The notes below the pieces were generated by a model. It was given only the letters and a program-made list of their open reading frames with translations. It was not told where the DNA came from and did not search any database. Shown here piece by piece: positions 8,598 through 17,798 of a stretch of DNA of 64,000 nt (positions within the stretch are counted from its first letter, which is position 1; each line of letters starts with the position of its first letter). Both the position numbers and the translations under genes were made by a program. Where the stretch lies: assembly GCF_900996245.1 (NCBI RefSeq), contig NZ_CAAJGK010000050.1, forward strand, positions 1 to 64,000, written 5' to 3'. This DNA comes from Paraburkholderia sp. BCC1886 (GTDB lineage Bacteria > Pseudomonadota > Gammaproteobacteria > Burkholderiales > Burkholderiaceae).

Positions 8598-9506
8598 TCA
8601 CTCACGCGGCTCGCGTAACGTCACCCGCAGGAAGTCGCGCAACGATTGACCATTGTGCGGAAAGCCCGCGCTTTTCAGCCAGATCACCCCGACGTCCATG
8701 GTCGGCACCGCATTCACGACCGGGCGCCGCACGATGCGCCCGCCCTCCAGCGACCAAGGCCGGTACACCAGGTCCGACAGAATGGTCACGCCAATGCCCA
8801 GCGCCACCATGCTGCGGATACCCTCGATCGATTTGCTCTGGAACGTCACCGACGGCACGAGCCCCCACTGCTCCCAGTAGCGCTGCGCGGTCTGCACGTG
8901 TTCGTCCATGTCGAGCATCAGGAATTCCTGGCGCGAGACGTCTTCGAGCGTGACGTTGGCCGTCGCGGCGAGCGGGTGGTCGGGCGCGACCCACAATTGC
9001 CGGGCCGAGCGCAGCAGCGTCTCGCCTTCGATATCGTCACGCAGCGCGGCGTTGGAAACGAGCACGATGCCGAGGTCCAGTTCGCCGTCGGCGATCGCCT
9101 GCTCGACGTCGACGCGCTCGCGTTCGCTCAGGATCAGTTCCAGGTCGGGAAAGCGCCGCTTCAAACCAAGCCGCAGTGACGGCATCAGATAGGCGGAGAT
9201 GGTGTCGGTCACGCCGACGCGCAGCGTGCCGGTCAGCGGCACGGGACGCTCGCGCATGTCCTCGCCGGCCTGCCGGGCGGCGGCGTCGATCTGCTGGGCG
9301 TGACGCAGAAAGCGCTCACCCGCGTCGCTCAGCCGCAAACCCTTCGCATGGCGGCTGAACAAGGTCGTGCCGAGCGCTTCTTCAAGGCCTTTCAGCGCGA
9401 TCGTCATCGACGACTGCGAGATATTGCAGCGTAGCGCGGCCTTGGATATCTGCCCCGTCTCGGCTACCGCAATGAAATAGCGCACCTGCCGCAGCGTGAA
9501 TTCCAT
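8598..9506 (-). CDS. LysR-type transcriptional regulator divergent from the molybdoenzyme operon
   Basis: A 302-residue LysR regulator with HTH segment ISKAALRCNISQSSMTIALKGLE at the N-terminus and an effector-binding domain behind it. The start used is the ATG at 9506 (MEFTLRQVRYF), which matches the family; an upstream in-frame extension of 52 codons is not supported. The family resemblance is to the CbbR/nitrogen-assimilation-type group, but that is weak. It is divergent from the molybdopterin enzyme gene with an AT-rich 110-bp gap that probably holds both promoters. The likely target is that operon. Confidence 0.88.
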   Translation of the reverse strand: MEFTLRQVRYFIAVAETGQISKAALRCNISQSSMTIALKGLEEALGTTLFSRHAKGLRLSDAGERFLRHAQQIDAAARQAGEDMRERPVPLTGTLRVGVTDTISAYLMPSLRLGLKRRFPDLELILSERERVDVEQAIADGELDLGIVLVSNAALRDDIEGETLLRSARQLWVAPDHPLAATANVTLEDVSRQEFLMLDMDEHVQTAQRYWEQWGLVPSVTFQSKSIEGIRSMVALGIGVTILSDLVYRPWSLEGGRIVRRPVVNAVPTMDVGVIWLKSAGFPHNGQSLRDFLRVTLREPRE

Positions 9507-9616
9507 TGATTTTCCCAATATCGCGAGTTCTGAATTTTGAATTACCAATAATAATTTGGCCACCCTACGATCGGCTTCAGGCTGGTTTTCAAAGCTATCG
9601 AGGATAGTCCGACCCC

Positions 9617-12600
9617 ATGAACCAAAGGGAAATTCCGGCGTATTGCACGCTGTGCCGCTCACGCTGCGGCACGCTCAACACCGTCCGCGACGGCCAGTTG
9701 GTCAGCGTGCGGCCGGACACGGCGCATCCCACCGGCACGGCGATGTGCATGAAGGGACGCGCCGCGCCCGAACTCGTTCATAGCCCGCACCGTCTGCGCT
9801 ATCCGATGCGCCGCACTAACCCCAAAGGTGCGGCCGATCCGGGCTGGCAACGCATTTCGTGGGACGAAGCACTGAACGAGATTGCCGCGCGCCTCGGCGC
9901 GATTCGCGTCGAAAGCGGCGCGGAGGCGGTGGCCTTCGCGGTGACGACGCCGAGCGGCACGCCGCTGTCGGACAGCATCGACTGGATCGAGCGCTTCGTC
10001 CGCTATTTCGGCAGCCCGAATATCTGCTACGCCACCGAGATCTGCAACTGGCACAAGGACTTCGCACACGCGTTCACGTTCGGTTGCGGGATGCCCACGC
10101 CCGACGTCGGGCACGCCGATCTGATCATGCTGTGGGGCCACAATCCGGCCGCCGTGTGGCTTGCGCAGGCCAATGCGGTGGGTGACGGACGCAACCAGGG
10201 CGCAAAGCTGCTGGTGGTCGATCCGCGCCCTACCGCACTCGCCAGTCAGGCGGATTGCTGGCTATGCGTGCGGCCCGGCACCGATGCCGCGCTCGCGCTC
10301 GGACTCATCCATTTGCTGATCCGCGATGGCCGGTTCGACGAAGCGTTCGTGCGCCGCTGGACCAATGGCGCGGTACTGGTGCGCGAGGACAACGGGCACT
10401 TCCTGCGCGAACGCGATCTCGATCCGGCTGCGTGCGAGAACCGCGTGCTCGGTTGGGACGAGGAATCCCAGACCCCGCGAGCGCTGGTCGGAGGCGCACT
10501 GCGCGGCGCTTATGACGTTGCGACCGCGCAAGGGCCGGTACGCTGCCATCCCGCATTCGAACTGCTCGCACGCGAAGCCGAGCGCTATACCCCCGACCAT
10601 GTGTCCACGCTCACCAGCGTCGACCCGGCAAGCCTGCTCGAAGCAGCGCGATTGATCGGCACGTCGCCCCGCATTGCGTATCACGCATGGTCGGGTGTCG
10701 CGCAGCACACCAACGCCACGCAGACCGAGCGCGCCATCGCGGTGCTGTACGCGCTCACCGGCTGCTTCGACCAGACCGGCGGCAATCGTCTATACCCGAA
10801 GCATCCGGTCAACGCGATCAGCGAGCTGGCGCAACTCGCGCCCGAACAACGGCAGAAAGCACTCGGTCTCGCCGAACGCCCGCTCGGTCCGCCCGCCTAT
10901 GGCTGGGTGACCGCACGCGACACCTACACTGCGATTCTCGACGGCGAGCCGTACAAGGTGCGCGCGCTATTCGGCTTTGGTGCGAACCCACTGTCGTCGC
11001 AGGCGGATACGGCGCTCGCGCGTCGCGCGTTCGAAGCGCTCGAATTCCACGTGCATTGCGATCTGTTCGAAACGCCCACCGCGCGTTATGCCGACATTCT
11101 GTTGCCGGTCGGTACGCCGTGGGAACGCGAGGGTTTGCGAGTCGGTTTCGAACTGAACGCGGCGTCGCAGCAACGCGTGCAATTGCGCTCGCGTCTGGTC
11201 GAACCGCAGGGGGAAGCGCGCTCGGACAACCAGATCGTATTCGACCTGGCAATGCGCCTCGGAATGCAGGAACAGTTTTTCGGCGGCAGTCTCGAAGCCG
11301 GCTGGAATCACATGCTCGCACCGCTCGGCGTCACCGTCGAACAGTTGCGCGCACGCCCCGCCGGCATCGACCTGCCGTTGCCCGTGCGCGAAAAGCGCTA
11401 CGAGGCCGACGGCTTCGCGACGGAAACAGGTCGCGTCGAACTGTATTCGGAACTGCTGCTGCGGCACGGCCAGCCCGCGTTGCCCAGCTTCGTGGCGCCC
11501 GCCGAGGAGCGGCATGGCGGCAGGCGCTTTCCGCTGCTGCTGTCGTCGGCGAAGAATGGGCACTTCTGCCATAGCCAGCATCGCGGCCTCGTCTCGCTGC
11601 GCAAGCGCTCGACGCAACCCATGCTCGACATCGCCAGGGCGCTCGGCGAGGCACGCGGCATCGAAGACGGCGATCCGGTGATCGTCACCACGCGCAACGG
11701 CTCGGCGCGCTTTACCGCGAGACTCGTCGCGGCCTTGCAGGCCGACACGGTGATCGGCGAGTTCGGCTGGTGGCAGGCGTGTCCGGAAATCGGCGCGCCG
11801 GGCTTTCCGCTGGAAGGACCGGGCAATAGTCATTACAACGGATTGATCAGCTCCGAGTACGCCGATCCGACCAGCGGCTCCGTGCCGTTGCGCTCGTTCC
11901 GTTGCGAGATCGCGCGCGACCCGTTGTTTCAGATCGCCCGGCGCGCGTGGTCGGGCTGGCGGCCCTTCGTTGTCAGCGAAACGAAACAGCTTGCGGATGG
12001 CGTGCTCGGCATTCATTTCACACCCGTCGATGGCGGGGGACTGCCCGATTTTCTGCCCGGCCAGCATGTGTCGATCGAAGTCGAGACCGGGCATGGCGCC
12101 GAACCGCTCGCGCGCGCTTACTCGTTGACCGGTTCGGCGCGAGTGGAGAACCGCCGCGAGTACAGCATCGCGGTGCGACATCAGCGTGGCGTGGATGCCG
12201 CCGGTGTCGAATGGCAGGGTGCGCTGTCTTCGCATCTGCACCAACGTATCGTCGTGGGCGCACGGGTCGCGTTGCGGGCGCCGGCAGGGCGCTTCACGTT
12301 GCCGCTCGAATCGCCGCAGCCGCTCGTGTTCATTGCCGGCGGGATCGGCATTACGCCGTTCATCTGTCAGTTGGAGACGCTCGCGCGCGTCGGTGGCAAG
12401 CTGCCGGATATCACGCTGCATTACGCGAACCGCAATGGCGCGAGTCATGCGTTCAGCGAGCGCCTGCAAGCACTGGCCGCGGCACTGCCGGGTCTGAACA
12501 TCGTCGATTACTACAGCGAACCGCGTGCAGGCGACGCCTGCTATCGCATGGAACGCATCACCGATGCCGTCGTGACCGACACGCAGATCAAACGGCGCGC

Positions 12601-12988
12601 GCGCGTCTATATGTGCGGCCCCGAACCGATGATGAACGCCGTGCGTGCCGGACTCGTCGCGCGCGGCATGCCGAATTTCGATATTTTTCACGAGGCGTTC
12701 CGCTCGCCGGGCACCACGATGCCGGCCGGCGAGCGCAGTCATGCGGTCGTGTTTCGCCGCAGCGGGCGAACCGAACAATGGCATTCTTCGTCTGGCACGC
12801 TGCTGGAGTTCGCCGAGCACCTCGGCATCGCGATGCCGAGCGGGTGCCGCGTCGGTCAATGCGAAAGCTGCGCCGTACGCGTGATCGCCGGCAGTGCGAT
12901 GCATCTGCACGGCGAAGCACCCGACGACCCCGACGTGTTGCTCGGCTGCCAGGCCATCCCCACTTCCGATCTCGAACTCGACGCATAA
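9617..12988 (+). CDS. Molybdopterin (bis-MGD) oxidoreductase fused to FAD/NAD(P) and 2Fe-2S reductase domains
   Basis: This 1123-residue fusion combines a DMSO-reductase-family molybdoenzyme with a ferredoxin-reductase module. Cysteines 10, 13, 17 and 44 fit the N-terminal [4Fe-4S] motif. The candidate molybdenum ligand is C143 in TEICNW. The molybdopterin and MGD-binding domains run to about residue 760. From about 790 there is a flavin-binding domain (RAYSLTG), an NAD(P)-binding domain (VFIAGGIGITPF) and a C-terminal plant-type [2Fe-2S] domain with C1077, C1082, C1085 and C1111. The protein should thus draw electrons from NAD(P)H for a cytosolic reduction, or run in reverse. No signal peptide is visible. 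The substrate is unknown; assimilatory nitrate reductase is the nearest analogy, but no nitrate transporter or nitrite reductase is nearby. It heads an operon with the next two genes. Confidence 0.88.
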   Translation: MNQREIPAYCTLCRSRCGTLNTVRDGQLVSVRPDTAHPTGTAMCMKGRAAPELVHSPHRLRYPMRRTNPKGAADPGWQRISWDEALNEIAARLGAIRVESGAEAVAFAVTTPSGTPLSDSIDWIERFVRYFGSPNICYATEICNWHKDFAHAFTFGCGMPTPDVGHADLIMLWGHNPAAVWLAQANAVGDGRNQGAKLLVVDPRPTALASQADCWLCVRPGTDAALALGLIHLLIRDGRFDEAFVRRWTNGAVLVREDNGHFLRERDLDPAACENRVLGWDEESQTPRALVGGALRGAYDVATAQGPVRCHPAFELLAREAERYTPDHVSTLTSVDPASLLEAARLIGTSPRIAYHAWSGVAQHTNATQTERAIAVLYALTGCFDQTGGNRLYPKHPVNAISELAQLAPEQRQKALGLAERPLGPPAYGWVTARDTYTAILDGEPYKVRALFGFGANPLSSQADTALARRAFEALEFHVHCDLFETPTARYADILLPVGTPWEREGLRVGFELNAASQQRVQLRSRLVEPQGEARSDNQIVFDLAMRLGMQEQFFGGSLEAGWNHMLAPLGVTVEQLRARPAGIDLPLPVREKRYEADGFATETGRVELYSELLLRHGQPALPSFVAPAEERHGGRRFPLLLSSAKNGHFCHSQHRGLVSLRKRSTQPMLDIARALGEARGIEDGDPVIVTTRNGSARFTARLVAALQADTVIGEFGWWQACPEIGAPGFPLEGPGNSHYNGLISSEYADPTSGSVPLRSFRCEIARDPLFQIARRAWSGWRPFVVSETKQLADGVLGIHFTPVDGGGLPDFLPGQHVSIEVETGHGAEPLARAYSLTGSARVENRREYSIAVRHQRGVDAAGVEWQGALSSHLHQRIVVGARVALRAPAGRFTLPLESPQPLVFIAGGIGITPFICQLETLARVGGKLPDITLHYANRNGASHAFSERLQALAAALPGLNIVDYYSEPRAGDACYRMERITDAVVTDTQIKRRARVYMCGPEPMMNAVRAGLVARGMPNFDIFHEAFRSPGTTMPAGERSHAVVFRRSGRTEQWHSSSGTLLEFAEHLGIAMPSGCRVGQCESCAVRVIAGSAMHLHGEAPDDPDVLLGCQAIPTSDLELDA

Positions 12989-12995
12989 ATCCATC

Positions 12996-13931
12996 ATGAA
13001 AATCTACGACGCCGCCACGACCCGCCATGCCCTGCCCTTCGATGCGCTGATCGACGCGCTCGACGCGATGTTCATCACCGGTTGCGAAGTGCCGTTGCGG
13101 CACACGCACCATGTCGAGGTCGCAGAGCAGCCCGCGGGCACCGTGCTGATCATGCCGGCCTGGCAACCGGACGGATTCCTCGGCATCAAGACGGTCAATA
13201 TTTTTGCGGGCAATGCGAGCCGCGGTCTGCCGGGGCTCTTTTCGACCTATGTGCTGTACGACGCCAGCACCGGCGAACCGCTCGCGCAGATCGACGGCAA
13301 CGAGATCACCTCGCGCCGCACCGCCGCGGCTTCCGCGCTGGCCGCGCGTTATCTGGCGCGCGCCGATGCGAGCCGGCTGCTGGTGGTCGGCAGCGGCCGC
13401 GTCGCGCAATTGCTGCCGCATGCGTATCGCGCGGTCCGGCCGATCGGTCCGGTCAGCGTCTGGAGCCGCCGCGCCGAAACGGCCGAAGCGCTCGCGCGGC
13501 AATGGCGCGAAGAAGGCTTCGACGCGCAGGCCACGACGGATCTGGCGGGCGCGGCCGGTGAGGCCGATATCGTCACCTGCGCGACGCTGGCCACCGAGCC
13601 GATCGTGCGCGGCGAATGGTTGCGCGCGGGCACGCATCTGGATCTGATCGGCGGCTTTACGCCGTCGATGCGCGAAGCCGACGATGCGTGCTTCGTGGAT
13701 AGCGATCTGTATGTCGACACCGGCGAAGCGCTGAAAAAATCGGGCGATCTGCTCGGCCCGCTGTCGCGCGGCGTGTTTTCCGCCGACGACGTGAAGGGCA
13801 CGCTCGAAGCGCTGTGCCGCCGCGAGGTTTCGCCGGGCCACGATCCGTCGCGCCGTACGGTGTTCAAGTCGGTCGGCAGCGCGCTCGAAGACCTTGCCGC
13901 GGCGATTCTCGTTCATCGGCAAGCCGGCTGA
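12996..13931 (+). CDS. Ornithine cyclodeaminase / mu-crystallin family protein (probable imino acid reductase)
   Basis: The 311-residue protein has the family's N-terminal segment and a Rossmann domain with VVGSGRVAQ near residue 130. Members include ornithine cyclodeaminase, alanine dehydrogenase and delta1-pyrroline-2-carboxylate / delta1-piperideine-2-carboxylate reductases; the last is my best guess, because the GIKTVN and LAQIDGNEITSRRTAAASALAA segments look like those reductases. The ATG is 7 bp after the molybdoenzyme stop, so translation is probably coupled. Neighbours do not reveal the imino acid. A role in proline, hydroxyproline or lysine breakdown would be inference only. Confidence 0.82.
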   Translation: MKIYDAATTRHALPFDALIDALDAMFITGCEVPLRHTHHVEVAEQPAGTVLIMPAWQPDGFLGIKTVNIFAGNASRGLPGLFSTYVLYDASTGEPLAQIDGNEITSRRTAAASALAARYLARADASRLLVVGSGRVAQLLPHAYRAVRPIGPVSVWSRRAETAEALARQWREEGFDAQATTDLAGAAGEADIVTCATLATEPIVRGEWLRAGTHLDLIGGFTPSMREADDACFVDSDLYVDTGEALKKSGDLLGPLSRGVFSADDVKGTLEALCRREVSPGHDPSRRTVFKSVGSALEDLAAAILVHRQAG

Positions 13932-13984
13932 GCCCGGTCCCCGTCTTTCTACTTTGACTTCCCCCACGCCACGCGAGACCTCCA

Positions 13985-15430
13985 ATGAAAAATTCCACCA
14001 CGCTAGACTCCGCCGTCCCGCCTTCCGGTAGCGGATTTCTCGAACGCATCGCGATCGGTGTCGCGCGCTGGTCGGAACGCTGGTTTCCCGATGCTTATGT
14101 GTTCGCCGCAATCGCGGTGGCCGCGGTCGCGCTCGGCGCGCTGGCCATCGGCGCGCCGGCGACGCAGGTCGCGCAGACCTTCGGCGATGGTTTCTGGAGC
14201 CTGATTCCATTCACGATGCAGATGGCGATGATCGCCATCACCGGCTACGTGGTGGCGGTCTCGACGCCGGCGTCGAAGCTGATCGCGATGCTGGCCCGCG
14301 TGCCGCGTTCGAGCCGCGCGGCCATCACCTTCGTCGCGTTGATCAGCATCGGCCTGTCGATGTTCAACTGGGCGATCAGTCTCGTGTTCAGCGGATTGCT
14401 GGTCCGTGCGCTCGCGCGCCGCGACGATCTGCGGATGGACTACCGCGCCGCCGGCGCCGCCGCGTATCTCGGCATGGGCGCGACGTGGGCGCTGGGGCTA
14501 AGCTCGGCCGCCGCGCAATTGCAGGCGAACCCCGCGAGCCTGCCCAAATCGATCAGCGATATCACCGGCGTGCTGCCGTTCTCGCAGACGATTTTTCTGC
14601 CGCAGTCGTTGATCATGGCTGCGGCACTCGCCGTCGTGTCGCTGGCGATCGCGTGGTTTTCGACGCCGCGCGAATCGCGCGTCGTGAGCGCCGCCGACCT
14701 CGGCGTGGATCTGTCGGAAGCGACGCTGCCCGCCTCGCGCGCACAACGCCCTGGCGACTGGCTCGAACATAGTCCGCTGCTGACTATCGTGCTGGTGGCG
14801 TTAGGCGCCGGCTGGCTCGTGCATGAGTTCACGACCAAAGATCCGTTGCTCGCGATTTCGAATCTGAATACCTACAACTTTCTGTTCCTGATGCTCGGCA
14901 TGCTGTTGCACTGGCGACCGTACCGCTTCCTGCAAGCGGTGAAGGCGTCGGTGCCGTCGGTGTCGGGCGTGCTGATTCAATTCCCGCTGTACGGTGGCAT
15001 CGCGTTCATGTTGACGAAAGCCGCGGCACCTGGCGACGAAGCGCTCTCGCATGTGCTGGCGGCGTTTTTCGTGTCCGCGTCTTCGCATGTGTCGTTTCCC
15101 GCGGTGATGGGCGCGTACTCCGCGATCCTCGGCTTTTTCGTGCCGTCGGGCGGCGGCAAGTGGATTATCGAAGCGCCGTATGTGATGCAGGCGGCCAGCG
15201 ATCTGCGTGTGCATCTCGGCTGGGCCGTGCAGGTGTATAACGCGGCGGAAGCGCTGCCAAATCTCATCAATCCGTTCTGGATGTTGCCGCTGCTCGGCGT
15301 GCTGGGTTTGCGTGCGCGGGATATCGTCGGCTTCACGTTCACGCAGCTGATCGTGCATCTTCCGCTGGTGCTGATCCTGTTGACGGTGTTGGCAGGCACG
15401 TTGGAGTTCGTGCCGGCCTCGATGCATTGA
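13985..15430 (+). CDS. Short-chain fatty acid transporter, AtoE family
   Basis: A 481-residue integral membrane protein with roughly a dozen hydrophobic segments and the AtoE-type signatures FGDGFWSLIPFTMQMAMI near residue 65 and FVPSGGGKWIIEAPYV near residue 380. Family members take up short-chain fatty acids such as butyrate or acetoacetate through the inner membrane. It is third in the operon after the molybdoenzyme and the imino acid reductase, with a 53-bp gap, and is followed by an intrinsic terminator. This suggests that the operon handles a small carboxylate imported by this protein. The C-terminal half is the most conserved part. Confidence 0.88.
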   Translation: MKNSTTLDSAVPPSGSGFLERIAIGVARWSERWFPDAYVFAAIAVAAVALGALAIGAPATQVAQTFGDGFWSLIPFTMQMAMIAITGYVVAVSTPASKLIAMLARVPRSSRAAITFVALISIGLSMFNWAISLVFSGLLVRALARRDDLRMDYRAAGAAAYLGMGATWALGLSSAAAQLQANPASLPKSISDITGVLPFSQTIFLPQSLIMAAALAVVSLAIAWFSTPRESRVVSAADLGVDLSEATLPASRAQRPGDWLEHSPLLTIVLVALGAGWLVHEFTTKDPLLAISNLNTYNFLFLMLGMLLHWRPYRFLQAVKASVPSVSGVLIQFPLYGGIAFMLTKAAAPGDEALSHVLAAFFVSASSHVSFPAVMGAYSAILGFFVPSGGGKWIIEAPYVMQAASDLRVHLGWAVQVYNAAEALPNLINPFWMLPLLGVLGLRARDIVGFTFTQLIVHLPLVLILLTVLAGTLEFVPASMH

Positions 15431-15479
15431 GATTACCGGCGGAGTTGTAAGCGGTCGCAAGAGGGCAATCGCTCTCGAC

Positions 15480-15512
15480 GCCCACTCGTTACCGTCGAGT
15501 GGGCTTTTTTTT
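15480..15512 (+). terminator. Intrinsic terminator of the molybdoenzyme-AtoE operon
   Basis: GCCCACTCG (15480-15488) pairs perfectly with CGAGTGGGC (15496-15504) across a 7-nt loop, followed by eight T. It lies 50 bp after the AtoE-family stop codon and is a textbook rho-independent terminator. Confidence 0.88.
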
Positions 15513-15670
15513 GGGCGGCGAGATTTTCGCGGCACTTGATCAGGATGGCGAATCAGGCGAGGTGGGTCGGGAGCGACGTGTAGGGGCATACCCGTTTCTG
15601 ATGGGCACGGCATACGCCTTGCGCGCTAACGTTGGTCTCTCCCCTGTTGCCCACCCCTCAAGGAAATACC

Positions 15671-16390
15671 ATGCGACTGCTTACTACCCAGGACGGGCTT
15701 CCCCGTCTCTCGTGGGGTTCCGTCATTGCCGGCGTCATCCTGTCACTTATCGTCTATCTCGTCATGAGCGTGCTCGGCACGGCCATCGGCGCCTCGCTTC
15801 TTTCTCCGATGACACAGCCCGATCCACTACACGGCTTCGGGTTCGGTTCGGGTGTGTGGATGATCGTCACGACGGTGCTTGCCGTGTTCGTCGGCTCGTA
15901 CTTTGCCGGCCGTTGCGCGCCCGTGCTCGGCTGGCTTCATGGGCTGCTGGCATGGGCCGTCATGATCCTGCTGGTCGCTTACGGGATGACTTCGCTGGTG
16001 GGTAGCGCGGCCAGCACGGCCGGCAGGATGGCGGCGACGGGTGCGCAGATCGGCGCAAGTGCCGCTGCGAATGGCGGCAACAGTAGCGGGGCTAGCGGTA
16101 CCGCGATTCCTTCGGTGCAGCAATTGCAAGGTGCCCTCGCTTCCGCTGCTTCAGCAGCGTCGAGTCCGCAAGCGGAACAGGACGCTCGCCAGACCGCGGA
16201 TACGGCGGCCCGGGTGCTCGCCCGCGCCAGCTGGTTCTCATTTGCCGCGCTGGTGGTCGGCGCAATTATTTCGATCGTGTCGGGCGCGGCTGGATTCCGT
16301 CATCAACCGCCTGCGGAAGACGTGGGGGGAACCGGGCTACGTTCGGCTCCGGGTGACCGGACGATACGTGCTGGTCAGCCGATTCGTTAA
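15671..16390 (+). CDS. Conserved hypothetical membrane protein
   Basis: I do not recognise a characterised family. The 239-residue protein has hydrophobic segments at about 15-38, 58-80, 85-110 and 195-215, separated by an alanine/serine/glutamine-rich, probably extracytoplasmic or flexible region at about 115-190. The start ATG at 15671 follows AAGGA at 5 nt; an upstream in-frame start lacks such a site. The layout, with a small TM bundle and a low-complexity loop, resembles stress-related membrane proteins with conserved GSVIAGV and FVGSYFAGR motifs (YrzE/PhnA-like annotations). It lies between the operon terminator and two small orphan genes. Confidence 0.7.
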   Translation: MRLLTTQDGLPRLSWGSVIAGVILSLIVYLVMSVLGTAIGASLLSPMTQPDPLHGFGFGSGVWMIVTTVLAVFVGSYFAGRCAPVLGWLHGLLAWAVMILLVAYGMTSLVGSAASTAGRMAATGAQIGASAAANGGNSSGASGTAIPSVQQLQGALASAASAASSPQAEQDARQTADTAARVLARASWFSFAALVVGAIISIVSGAAGFRHQPPAEDVGGTGLRSAPGDRTIRAGQPIR

Positions 16391-16457
16391 GTCATCGCAG
16401 TTTCGATTCAATGGGAGCAGAGGAGCGCTCCCTCATCCTTTCTCCTGGAGCATGACG

Positions 16458-16652
16458 ATGTCCAATGCAACGAACAACACTGATGTCTCGGATGAAGACG
16501 CCCGCAAGGCGTTGAACGAGGGCGATAACGAGAAGATCGACAAGGCGCTCGACGACCTCGATGTGTCGACCACATCGTCAGGGGAAGATCAGCGTACGAA
16601 GCCCGATACCGAAGGCTCGAACTCGTCGAGTAAGAATCTCGACGAGCAGTAA
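16458..16652 (+). CDS. Small acidic disordered protein of unknown function
   Basis: The predicted product has 64 residues, is rich in D, E, S, N and T and has no hydrophobic core, so it is probably unstructured in solution. The sequence includes SDEDARKALNEGDNEKIDKAL, which could form a short amphipathic helix. The ATG at 16458 has GGAG with 7-nt spacing; the ATG two codons earlier is only 1 nt from GGAG and is less likely. It follows the membrane protein gene by 67 bp on the same strand. Small hydrophilic proteins like this occur widely in Burkholderia, but I know no function. Confidence 0.6.
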   Translation: MSNATNNTDVSDEDARKALNEGDNEKIDKALDDLDVSTTSSGEDQRTKPDTEGSNSSSKNLDEQ

Positions 16653-16679
16653 GGCCGATCGGTATGACGGGTTACCGGT

Positions 16680-16991
16680 TCAAGGCGCGTCGTGTAGACC
16701 ACGGTTGACGTCGCTGTTTGCACCGCTGTTGGTGCCTTTGTTCAAGCCGTTGAGTTTGCCGCCCTTTGAAAGATTGGCGGTACTGTTGGCTCGAAAACTG
16801 GAGCCGGCGCCGGCTTGGGCGCCGGTTGTTCCCGGTGAGCCGTAGCCTTGCTGGGTCAGGGAATTCGGTGTTCCGCTCCCCGCGCCGGGGGTGGCGGTCA
16901 TCGCAGCGCCGGTGGCGTCTCGTGCGTGTGCTGCCGATGTCGATAGCACGGCAACGGCCGCGACTAACAGTGTTCTGGTTACGTGGTTCAT
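16680..16991 (-). CDS. Small secreted protein with signal peptide, Gly/Asn/Ser-rich
   Basis: The 103-residue product begins with a clear Sec signal peptide (MNHVTRTLLVAAVAVLSTSAAHA, cleavage after AHA near residue 23). The mature part is rich in G, T, N, S and A and has a repeated NGLNKGTNSGANSDVNRG-like end. The start ATG at 16991 has GAGG 6 nt upstream; an in-frame codon 6 residues earlier is less likely. It is convergent with the small acidic protein gene (27-bp gap). Periplasmic or surface location is inferred. No family is recognised. Confidence 0.6.
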   Translation of the reverse strand: MNHVTRTLLVAAVAVLSTSAAHARDATGAAMTATPGAGSGTPNSLTQQGYGSPGTTGAQAGAGSSFRANSTANLSKGGKLNGLNKGTNSGANSDVNRGLHDAP

Positions 16992-17135
16992 GGCATACCT
17001 CGCTTGCAAGCTCGATGGGTAAGCAAGCGTCGCTTACATGCCTGAATGCGCGCAAGGGGTATGCCTTCTCTCTTTCTCAGCTGCTCAGGCGTCTTTTATT
17101 TTTTGGTTCCGCCAACGAAAAAAGGCCTAAAGAAA

Positions 17136-17166
17136 AAGGCCTTACAAGCGATGCTTGTAAGGCCTT
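17136..17166 (-). terminator. Intrinsic terminator downstream of tRNA-Pro
   Basis: AAGGCCTTACAAGC pairs perfectly with GCTTGTAAGGCCTT (14 bp, 3-nt loop). Read on the minus strand, it is followed by TTTCTTT and lies 10 bp past the tRNA 3' end. It would end the tRNA-Pro transcript. Confidence 0.85.
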
Positions 17167-17175
17167 GATTTCTTG

Positions 17176-17252
<77 letters not shown>

Positions 17253-17320
17253 AACAGCTGCAAAGTATAACAGACACTTTAATCGAATTGAACTGCCCGC
17301 CATCAACAAAAGTACGCGAG

Positions 17321-17752
17321 CTAGTGACCTAACAGATCGATGACGTTGAGCAACGCTTTGCGCAACTGTTCGACATCGACAGCCGGTGCATTCGCAGTAG
17401 CGGCTATCTCGCCAGTCGAAGCCGACGGCGGCATGAAGCCCTCGCTACCATCGGCCGCCTCCGCATGCGCGGCATGAGCGCCGCCATGCGAATCGAGCCG
17501 GTTACGCGCACCGTTGATCGTAAAGCCCTGCTCGTACAACAGCTCGCGAATCCGCCGGATCAACAGGACTTCATGATGCTGGTAATAACGACGGTTGCCG
17601 CGCCGCTTGACCGGGCGCAACTGCGTGAACTCCTGCTCCCAATACCGCAGCACATGCGGCTTTACTCCGCACAGTTCGCTAACCTCACCGATGGTGAAGT
17701 AGCGCTTCGCCGGAATCGGAGGCAAGACGACTTTTTCGATCGTCGATGTCAT
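17321..17752 (-). CDS. MerR family transcriptional regulator adjacent to ihfA
   Basis: A 143-residue protein with an N-terminal MerR winged helix (YFTIGEVSELCGVKPHVLRYWEQEF, residues 18-42, then RRGNRRYYQHHEV). It lacks the long coiled-coil and metal-binding cysteines of classical MerR proteins; the C-terminal part is alanine- and glycine-rich and ends with a short helix, LRKALLNVIDLLGH. A MerR-like gene at this place, after ihfA, is a conserved feature of proteobacterial genomes, but its regulon is not well defined. It is probably cotranscribed with ihfA, 46 bp upstream. Confidence 0.88.
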   Translation of the reverse strand: MTSTIEKVVLPPIPAKRYFTIGEVSELCGVKPHVLRYWEQEFTQLRPVKRRGNRRYYQHHEVLLIRRIRELLYEQGFTINGARNRLDSHGGAHAAHAEAADGSEGFMPPSASTGEIAATANAPAVDVEQLRKALLNVIDLLGH

Positions 17753-17798
17753 CGTCAGTTAGCCGTCGTGGTGGGTTGCGCAGGAGCGCGCCAGTCGC

